19,719 bases of DNA from Verrucomicrobiota bacterium (lineage in GTDB: Bacteria > Verrucomicrobiota > Verrucomicrobiae > Limisphaerales > UBA11358). Below are positions 13,990 to 19,719 of this stretch, piece by piece. A program made the position numbers and the translations under genes. Below the pieces are notes generated by a model. That model saw only the letters and a list, made by a program, of their open reading frames with translations, did not search any database and was not told where the DNA came from. The stretch covers positions 1 to 19,719 of the forward strand of contig JACZKP010000057.1 in the NCBI GenBank assembly GCA_014860005.1, in the 5' to 3' direction. Each line of letters starts with the position of its first letter. The first letter of the stretch is position 1.

Positions 13990-15285
13990 ATGAAGAATGC
14001 AAATCAAAGCCTGAACGCCCTCAGCCGCAGGACTTTTCTTAAACGCGCCAGTGCCGCGACTGCCGCTTTTGTCGCCGCACCCGCTTTCATCCCCACCAGC
14101 GCGTTGGGCCGCGGTGGCGCGGCGGCGCCGAGTGAGCGAATCGTGCTCGCCGCCATCGGCATCGGCGGTCGTGGCAATTATGTGCTCGATTGTTTCATCC
14201 ACGAGCCAGGGGTCCAGTTTGTGGCCATCTGCGACGTGAAAGCCGCGCGCCGTCAGGCGGTGAAGGCGAAAGCCGATGCCCTCCATGGCAATCAGGATTG
14301 TGCCATGTATCGCGATCTGCGCGAAATGCTCGCGCGCTCCGACATTGACGCGGTGTTGATCGCCACCGGTCCGAACTGGCACGCCGCCGCTTCCATCATG
14401 GCGGCCAAAGCCGGCAAGGACGTTTATTGCGAGAAACCTTGCACCAAGAACATCGCGGACAGTCTGGCGTTGGCGCAGGTGTTTCGCCGGACGGGGCGCG
14501 TGTTCCAAGCCGGCACGCAACGACGGAGCCTGCCGAATTTCGCCCTGGCCGCCGAACTGGCCCAGCGTGGCAAACTGGGAAAACTCCACACTTTGCACGC
14601 GCACCCCGGCGGACTGGGCACCGGCACCAGCGGCTGGCTTCCCGCGCAGCCTGAGCCGGACAAGGAAGATGCAGATTGGGATATGTATCTCGGCCCGGCT
14701 GCCTGGCGGCCCTTCAATCGCTCCTTACTCAACAATGGCGGCGGCTTTGAGAAAGGCGGCGGCATGGTGGGCGGCGGCTGTCTGGAATGGGGTTCGCATT
14801 GCGTGGATCTCTGTCAGTGGGCGAACAGTGCCGACGACACCGCAGCGGTGGAATACTGGCCGGAGGGCGACCAATTGCACGCCCGTTATGCGAACGGCGT
14901 CAAGCTGGTCATGCGCAATGACGGCTGGCTGCCCCTGGGTTCCTGCCCGGTGCGCTACGAAGGCGACACCGGCTGGGTGGAGACGGGTGACAACGGCGAA
15001 ATGGTGGCCAATCCCACCACGCTGATTGCCGGTCCGCGTCCGCGTATCGCCGGTTATCCGGCGAATTTCCACGTGCGCGATTTTCTCGGCGCCGTCCGCA
15101 CGCGCGGTCAAACGCGTGCCAACGCCGAGGTGGCTTGCTGGTCGCACATCACCTGTCATGCTGCCAACATCGCCCAGTTCCTGGGTCGCCGGGTCAAGTT
15201 CGATCCGGTGAAATGCGAATTCATCGGCGACGAAGCCGCCAATCGGCTGCGCTCGGAAGCGTTGCGCGAACCGTGGCGGATTTGA
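13990..15285 (+). CDS. Tat-exported Gfo/Idh/MocA-family oxidoreductase
   Basis: A 431-residue NAD(P)-dependent oxidoreductase. The N-terminus has a twin-arginine signal, SRRTFLKRA at residues 12-20, then a hydrophobic Ala-rich stretch and probable cleavage near residues 40-46. The Rossmann motif is AIGIGGRGNYV at about 56-66. VFVAICD-type (FVAICDVKAARR) and ATGPNWHAAASIMAAKAGKDVYCEKP segments are typical, with the conserved EKP at residue 148. The C-terminal domain has GGGCLEWGSHCVDLCQW with a His expected in the active site. Secreted members are abundant in Planctomycetota and Verrucomicrobiota and act on sugars or sugar derivatives; the substrate here is unknown. The HEAT-repeat gene follows 42 bases later. 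Confidence 0.92.
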   Translation: MKNANQSLNALSRRTFLKRASAATAAFVAAPAFIPTSALGRGGAAAPSERIVLAAIGIGGRGNYVLDCFIHEPGVQFVAICDVKAARRQAVKAKADALHGNQDCAMYRDLREMLARSDIDAVLIATGPNWHAAASIMAAKAGKDVYCEKPCTKNIADSLALAQVFRRTGRVFQAGTQRRSLPNFALAAELAQRGKLGKLHTLHAHPGGLGTGTSGWLPAQPEPDKEDADWDMYLGPAAWRPFNRSLLNNGGGFEKGGGMVGGGCLEWGSHCVDLCQWANSADDTAAVEYWPEGDQLHARYANGVKLVMRNDGWLPLGSCPVRYEGDTGWVETGDNGEMVANPTTLIAGPRPRIAGYPANFHVRDFLGAVRTRGQTRANAEVACWSHITCHAANIAQFLGRRVKFDPVKCEFIGDEAANRLRSEALREPWRI

Positions 15286-15327
15286 GGACGGTGATCTGAA
15301 GAAAACCATTTTACAGCACAAGGGAAT

Positions 15328-17763
15328 ATGAAGCGCATGATTCAGCAATTCACAGGGTTCGCCGTCTTTGTCGCCATCGCCGCGTCCGCACTGGCCGTCA
15401 CCGAAGATCAACTCGCCGCCGAGAAGGCGCGTCTGGCCATGAGTGTGATCCAGTCCGACGCGCCGCCGGAGGAGAAGGCAATGGCCTGTAAACACCTCGC
15501 CATTTACGGCACCGCCGATGCCGTACCCGTGGTGGCACCGTTGTTGACTGACGAAAAACTGGCTTCCTGGGCGCGCATCGCGCTGGAAGCGATTCCCGGT
15601 CGTGCGGCGGACGACGCCTTGCGCAGCGCGATGCCCAAGCTCAAGGGCAACTTGCTCGTCGGCGTCATCAACTCCATTGGCGTCCGCCGCGACGCTGAGG
15701 CGGTGAGCAGCCTCGCGGCGAAACTCAAGGATGCGAATGTGGAAGTGGCGTCTGCTGCCGCCGCTGCCCTGGGCCGGATTGGCGGGGATGAAGCGGTCAA
15801 AGCGTTGCAGCCCGGGTTGAACTCCGGACCCGGCGCCGTGCGTTCGGCGGCGGCGGAAGGACTCATCATTGCAGCGGAGCAGTATCATGCGGCGGGAAAC
15901 TCCGCCAAAGCCATTCAGTTGTTTGACAACGTCAAACAGGCGGACGTGCCGCAACAACGGAAACTCGAAGCCATGCGCGGCGCGATTCTTGCCCGGCAAG
16001 CGGACGGAATTCCTCTCCTGCTCGAAGCGCTGCGTTCACCGGACAAAGCCGTGTTTGGCATTGGACTGAGTACCGCTCGCGAACTTACCGGGCGGGCCGT
16101 TACGGACGCGCTCGTCGCCGAATTGAGCAAAACTGCGTCGGCGCGGCAGAATGCATTGTTCCTCGCCGTGGCGGATCGCAAGGACGAGGCGGTGTTGCCC
16201 GCAATTCTCACGACCGCGCGCAGCGGTTCGAAGAATCTTCGACTCACGGCCATTGATGTGATTGTCCGGCTGGGCAATCTCGCCGGTGTGCCCGTGCTGC
16301 TCGATACGGTGGCCGAGAGCGATGCCGAACTCGCCCAAGCAGCGAAGAGTGCGCTGGCCGGGTTATCCGGCAAGGAAGTGGACGATCAATTGGTGGCCCG
16401 CCTGCCGCGCGCCACGGGCAACACGCGCCGGGTGTTGGTGGAACTGGCCGGCCAACGCCGCGTGACGGCGGCCATGCCGGAATTGATCAAGGCCTCCAGT
16501 GATTCGAATCCGGCCATCCGCGCCGCGGGCGTCAAGGCCCTGGGTGAAACCGCCGGCGACGCCGACCTCAGCGCGTTGACCGACCTGCTCGCGCGGGCGC
16601 GCACCGAGGACGAGGTTGCGACTGTGGAAGCGGCGTTGGAATCCGCCTGCGCCCGCATCCCCGATCAAGCCGCTTGCGCCAATCATTTGCTCGCGCGCCT
16701 GTCCGGCAGCGCCATCCCGGCCAGGTGCGCGTTGCTGCGTGTCTTGGGCACGATCAACACACCCAACTCGCTCGATGCCGTGAAGGCCTCCGTGGCCGAT
16801 TCCCAACCCGCCATCCGCGACACGGCGATCCGGGTGTTGGCTGACTGGCCCGAGGTGCCCGCCTTGCCCGCTTTGTTGAATGTGTTCCGCACGACGGAAG
16901 ACGAGACGCATCGTTTCCTGGCATTGCGCGGATGTGTGCGCCTGCTCAATCTCGGCGATCTGCCCATGCCGCAAACCGTGTCCACGTTCGAGGAACTGCT
17001 GGCCCGCACGCAGCGCACCGACGATCGCAAGGTGCTGCTTTCCGGGCTGGCCAACCTCACGGATCCCGCCGCGCTCAAGCTCATCGAACCGTTGCTCTCC
17101 GTCGCGGCGGTTCAGGCCGAGGCGGAACTGGCCATGTTGGGCGTTGCTTCCGCCATCGTGGGCGTCGCGCCCGCGGACGCCAAGACCGCGGCGACCAAGC
17201 TCAAAGCAGACTCTAAAAACCAAACCACCCGCGAGCGCGCCGCCACCATCCTCGCGCAATTGGACAAAGTCGAAGACTTCATCGTGGCCTGGCAGGTGTC
17301 CGGTCCTTACACGCAAGCCGCCACGGGCAGCTCCATTTTCGACACTGCGTTTCCCCCCGAGCAGGCCGGCGGCAAGGCTGTGTGGAAACCGCTGCCCGCC
17401 GGCAAAAAGGCGGATCGTCCCTGGATGCTGGATTTGCTGGCGACCCTGGGTGGTCAGCAGCGCGCCGGCTACGCCCGCACGTGGATTCACTCGGACAAAT
17501 CGCAGTCGGCTCGCATCGAATTCGGCACCGACGACGGTCACAAACTCTGGCTCAACGGCAAGCTGATTTCCGAAGTCAATCGCGGTGGGGCCGCGGTGCC
17601 TGGCGATTTCAAGAAGACCGTGGAACTGCAACCGGGTTGGAACGCCCTGCTGCTGAAAGTTACCCAGGATACTGGCCCGTGGGAGTTCTGCCTGCGCCTC
17701 CGCAAACCGGACGGTGGACGGCTCGATGGCCTGCGCCTGAGCGCCGTGCCGCCGAAATCGTAG
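15328..17763 (+). CDS. Exported HEAT-repeat protein with C-terminal beta domain
   Basis: An 811-residue protein with a Sec signal peptide at residues 1-23. Residues about 45-630 are helical HEAT/PBS-lyase-like repeats, seen as recurring units such as VEVASAAAAALGRIGGDEAVKAL, AIRAAGVKALGETAGDADLSAL and AIRDTAIRVLADWPEVPAL. From about residue 649 the character changes to a beta-rich domain: FIVAWQVSGPY, FGTDDGHKLWLNGKLISE, then LQPGWNALLLKVTQDTGPWEF. This resembles PA14/NPCBM-like or other carbohydrate-associated modules. A purine-rich site (aggga) lies close before ATG 15328. It probably works outside the cytoplasm as a scaffold or binding protein, possibly with the oxidoreductase upstream. 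No catalytic residues were recognised. Confidence 0.85.
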   Translation: MKRMIQQFTGFAVFVAIAASALAVTEDQLAAEKARLAMSVIQSDAPPEEKAMACKHLAIYGTADAVPVVAPLLTDEKLASWARIALEAIPGRAADDALRSAMPKLKGNLLVGVINSIGVRRDAEAVSSLAAKLKDANVEVASAAAAALGRIGGDEAVKALQPGLNSGPGAVRSAAAEGLIIAAEQYHAAGNSAKAIQLFDNVKQADVPQQRKLEAMRGAILARQADGIPLLLEALRSPDKAVFGIGLSTARELTGRAVTDALVAELSKTASARQNALFLAVADRKDEAVLPAILTTARSGSKNLRLTAIDVIVRLGNLAGVPVLLDTVAESDAELAQAAKSALAGLSGKEVDDQLVARLPRATGNTRRVLVELAGQRRVTAAMPELIKASSDSNPAIRAAGVKALGETAGDADLSALTDLLARARTEDEVATVEAALESACARIPDQAACANHLLARLSGSAIPARCALLRVLGTINTPNSLDAVKASVADSQPAIRDTAIRVLADWPEVPALPALLNVFRTTEDETHRFLALRGCVRLLNLGDLPMPQTVSTFEELLARTQRTDDRKVLLSGLANLTDPAALKLIEPLLSVAAVQAEAELAMLGVASAIVGVAPADAKTAATKLKADSKNQTTRERAATILAQLDKVEDFIVAWQVSGPYTQAATGSSIFDTAFPPEQAGGKAVWKPLPAGKKADRPWMLDLLATLGGQQRAGYARTWIHSDKSQSARIEFGTDDGHKLWLNGKLISEVNRGGAAVPGDFKKTVELQPGWNALLLKVTQDTGPWEFCLRLRKPDGGRLDGLRLSAVPPKS

Positions 17764-17923
17764 CCATACAGAGTTGGACTCGGCCGTATCGCAGAATTCC
17801 ATTTGGCGGAACCACGCCTCGGCCGGACCTTGTGGGCGGCTCATAGCATTTTGCCGACTGAAAGTCGGCGATACATAAGATTCCAAATCGCGCTACGCCG
17901 GTCAGGACTCAGACGCTCCTAAC
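17764..17923. repeat. Intergenic stretch with a palindromic repeat remnant
   Basis: A perfect 7-bp hairpin GCCGACT/AGTCGGC around GAA lies at 17853-17869, followed by gatac. Upstream, cggccgtatcgc at about 17783 contains the complement gtatcgc, so this may be a degraded inverted pair of another dispersed repeat type. No gene is seen in these 160 bases. Confidence 0.5.
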
Positions 17924-18448
17924 ATGACAACTCTACGGCCATTGAAAATCGGGTTGCTGTTGGTCGGTCTGGTTGGTTTGCCCATCGTGGCGTTTTGGAT
18001 GGGAGGACGCTTCTTTGAAGCCGGAAACCGTAGTGAGGACTTGTCGTCGCAAGGGAGATTTGAGTTCATAGAAGCGGCGCTGCTGGTGTACTATAAGGAG
18101 CACGGCGCCTTCCCGCCCACCAAGTACCAACCAGTGGCCGGTGGGCCAATTCATAGCTGGCGCATCCTGCTCGTCCCGAGCATCGCGGGGCGGCAATCCA
18201 AGTACGATTTTTCCCAGGAGTGGAACAGCCCAAACAATCTGCAGGCTTTGGGTCGTGTGCCGCCATCGTACGGCTATTTTAGGATGCACGGTCAAAGTGA
18301 TATCGCCCACTACCTCGCCATCGGCGATGACGACGACTGGCCTTCGAAAAAGCCCTTGAGATCTCGTCTGATTACAAAGGGTAAAGATCGGTTTCTGCTG
18401 GTCGAGTATCCTGATTCCAAGACTCACTGGATGGAGTCAAAGTATTAG
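17924..18448 (+). CDS. DUF1559-like pseudopilin-related protein
   Basis: A 174-residue protein with one N-terminal membrane span (residues 8-28, KIGLLLVGLVGLPIVAFWMGG). A region follows that resembles the C-terminal half of DUF1559 / type II secretion pseudopilin-like proteins: ALLVYYKEHGAFPP, GPIHSWRILLVPSI, EWNSPNN and a late LLVEYPDSKTHWMES. It lacks the prepilin peptidase site (G followed by FTLxE), so it is not an ordinary pseudopilin precursor. Such proteins are very numerous in Planctomycetota and Verrucomicrobiota and their function is not known. It appears to be a single gene between a repeat-rich gap and mobA. Confidence 0.7.
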   Translation: MTTLRPLKIGLLLVGLVGLPIVAFWMGGRFFEAGNRSEDLSSQGRFEFIEAALLVYYKEHGAFPPTKYQPVAGGPIHSWRILLVPSIAGRQSKYDFSQEWNSPNNLQALGRVPPSYGYFRMHGQSDIAHYLAIGDDDDWPSKKPLRSRLITKGKDRFLLVEYPDSKTHWMESKY

Positions 18449-18578
18449 ATGGGAAAAGGCACAGATCAGAAGTTTGGTGGACAACGCTGCGGTGACTTGA
18501 ATTTGGCTTTGGCAGGTCGCCACGTAACTCTGGCCAGCGCCCTGTTCCGCTCACGAGAGCAACCGCCGTGGTCTTGGA

Positions 18579-19130
18579 ATGAAATCTACTCCGCCGCCAA
18601 TTCTTGAAATCTGCATCCTTGCGGGCGGACTCAGCCGGCGCATGGGCCGGGACAAGTCGCGCCTGCGGCTGGGTCAACGCACCTTGCTGGGGCAGATCCG
18701 TGCGGAAGCCCGGATGCTCGGTTTGCCGATGCGGGTGATCCGCCGCGATGCGGTGACTCGCTGCGGGCCGTTGGGCGGCATTTACACTGCGCTCGCCAGT
18801 ACAAAAGCGGAAGCGGTGCTTTTCCTTGCCTGCGACATGCCGTTTGTCACCGCGGAGTTGTTGCGTGCGGTTCAGTCAAAATTTCAGCCGGAGGACCGTG
18901 CGTTGTTTGTTTGCCTCGGCGGAAGCGTCGGATTCCCGTTCCTGCTGCGGCGAGAGGCGTTGTCCGTGGTCAGCGGCCAGATGGAACTGAAGCAATTCTC
19001 GCTGCAAGCCCTGGCTGGTGCGTTGTCCGCGCGTTGCCTGCGCCTGCCCGTGCGGTGGCGCGCGCAACTGGCCAACGTAAACACGCCGCAGGACTGGACG
19101 CGCGCCCGCCGCCGCTGGGCTTCCCCGTGA
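18579..19130 (+). CDS. mobA: Molybdenum cofactor guanylyltransferase
   Basis: MobA attaches GMP to molybdopterin to make the bis-MGD form of the cofactor. The 183-residue protein has the nucleotidyltransferase signature LAGGLSRRMGRDKSRL at residues 14-29, RCGPLGGIYTAL at 61-72, the metal-binding aspartate in ACDMPF (D86), GFPFLLRREAL and the C-terminal NVNTPQDW. It is slightly shorter than typical MobA, mainly between the first motif and GPLGG. No other molybdenum cofactor gene is nearby. Related MobA-like cytidylyltransferases are possible, but the GPLGG and NVNTPQD motifs favour MobA. Confidence 0.88.
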   Translation: MKSTPPPILEICILAGGLSRRMGRDKSRLRLGQRTLLGQIRAEARMLGLPMRVIRRDAVTRCGPLGGIYTALASTKAEAVLFLACDMPFVTAELLRAVQSKFQPEDRALFVCLGGSVGFPFLLRREALSVVSGQMELKQFSLQALAGALSARCLRLPVRWRAQLANVNTPQDWTRARRRWASP

Positions 19131-19139
19131 GCCGATGCC

Positions 19140-19197
19140 GGAGCGCCGATCTCCGATCCGGCGCGTTGGGCGAAGGTAACAAGCCAGTTTGGAAACT
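19140..19197. repeat. Palindromic element apparently cut by the insertion sequence
   Basis: 19140-19163 closely matches the left arm of the element at 9281-9305, including the bulged base in the GCCG...CGGC stem. Downstream, a second small hairpin (agttt gg aaact, 19186-19197) begins the right half, but the expected complement of ggagcgcc never appears. Insertion-sequence sequence starts instead. Confidence 0.65.
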
Positions 19198-19198
19198 A

Positions 19199-19719
19199 GC
19201 AGCCTGTCGGACTTAGCGCGAAGAGATTTCTGAAAATAGTTTGAACAAAAAGGGGGCGGTACGGATCCAAAGGCCATGTCTGCACGTTTTGTAAATGTGG
19301 ATCGCCAGACGCCGATGTTTCTGCCCTGCGATCTGCGCGACTGGTTGCCCGCCGAGCATATGGTCCATTTCATCCTGGACGCCGTCGAGCAACTGCCGCT
19401 GAACCATTTCCACGTCAATGCCCGCGGCACCGGCAGCGAGCAGTATCCGCCCGCGATGATGCTGGCGCTGCTCATCTACTCTTACGCCACGGGCCGGTTT
19501 GGCTCGCGCACCATCGAAGCCGCGACCTTCAGCGACGTGGCCGTGCGTTTTATTTGCGCCAATCAACATCCTGATCATGCTTCGATCTGCGCCTTCCGCA
19601 CCGCCAACGAGCCGGCGTTTGTCGCCGCGTTTACGCACGTCTTGCACCTCGCTCACCAGTTACGCCTGACCCAAGTGGGCAGCGTGAGCGTGGACGGCTC
19701 GAAGTTCGCGGCCCACGCC
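19199..19719 (+). mobile_element. IS1182-like insertion sequence, left end
   Basis: The stretch gcagcctgtcggacttag at 19199 resembles the terminal inverted repeat of IS1182-type elements. About 60 bases of leader follow before the transposase ATG at 19276. The right end lies outside the window, so the boundary is judged from the left side only and may be off by a few bases. Confidence 0.75.
19276..19719 (+). CDS. IS1182-family transposase (3' end outside window)
   Basis: The first 148 codons of a DDE transposase, open to the window edge. The N-terminus FVNVDRQTPMFLPCDLRDWLPAEHMVHF-type region is characteristic: DLRDWLPAEHMVHFILDAVE, then YPPAMMLALLIYSYATGRFGSRTIEAA, DVAVRFICANQHPDHASICAFR, and SVSVDGSKFAAHA, which holds the first catalytic aspartate (DGSK). 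The remaining DDE residues are beyond the window. The reading frame is clean so far, so the element may be active or recently active. Confidence 0.93.
   Translation, partial: MSARFVNVDRQTPMFLPCDLRDWLPAEHMVHFILDAVEQLPLNHFHVNARGTGSEQYPPAMMLALLIYSYATGRFGSRTIEAATFSDVAVRFICANQHPDHASICAFRTANEPAFVAAFTHVLHLAHQLRLTQVGSVSVDGSKFAAHA

Noticed and set aside
13696..13993. Small plus-strand frames of 85-94 codons before the oxidoreductase
   Set aside because: They overlap each other in different frames, include a simple 12-base repeat and have no recognisable domain.
16363..17886. 507-codon minus-strand frame under the HEAT-repeat gene
   Set aside because: The plus strand has a signal peptide, repeats and a folded end domain; the minus frame is a compositional shadow.

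Overview
The window looks like a chromosomal segment of a moderately GC-rich Verrucomicrobiota bacterium, most like the Pedosphaera/Limisphaerales group. This is inferred from gene content (a MoxR-DUF58-VWA-VWA/TPR cluster, a Tat-exported Gfo/Idh/MocA oxidoreductase, a HEAT-repeat protein with a C-terminal beta domain, a DUF1559-like pseudopilin relative) and from the many palindromic and heptameric repeats. No rRNA gene or other phylogenetic marker was available to confirm it.

Bases 1-5588 (+) hold a classic translation/RNA operon: infB (5' end outside the window), rbfA, a DHH-family nrnA-like phosphoesterase, truB and ribF. Spacings are short. A strong hairpin sits between rbfA and nrnA. 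ribF carries an in-frame palindromic insert of about 27 codons.

Bases 5710-13644 hold a MoxR/Bat-type cluster on the + strand: MoxR AAA+ ATPase, DUF58 protein, DUF4381-like membrane protein, BatA-like VWA protein and a BatB-BatC fusion (VWA + TPR + Gln-rich tail). In related systems MoxR and VWA proteins act together at the membrane in envelope maintenance or protein maturation. The cluster has been invaded at several junctions. Between moxR and DUF58 lie a decayed copy of the DUF58 start, a palindromic element and a three-gene minus-strand toxin-antitoxin module. Between DUF58 and the DUF4381-like gene are about 550 bases of nested palindromes. Between batA and batB lies a minus-strand four-helix-bundle gene flanked by inverted heptamer repeats. 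The DUF58 gene itself carries a second in-frame palindrome, read in the same frame as the one in ribF.

Bases 13990-19130 (+) hold looser single genes: Gfo/Idh/MocA oxidoreductase, HEAT-repeat exported protein, pseudopilin-like protein and mobA. From about 19199 the left end of an IS1182-like insertion sequence begins and runs off the window. It appears to sit inside one half of a palindromic element of the same family as those upstream.

The most unusual content is this family of paired-hairpin palindromes. Each long inverted repeat has arms that are themselves hairpins, and base changes between arms are compensated within an arm. The family occurs between genes, inside two conserved genes in frame, and as an apparent target of an insertion sequence.
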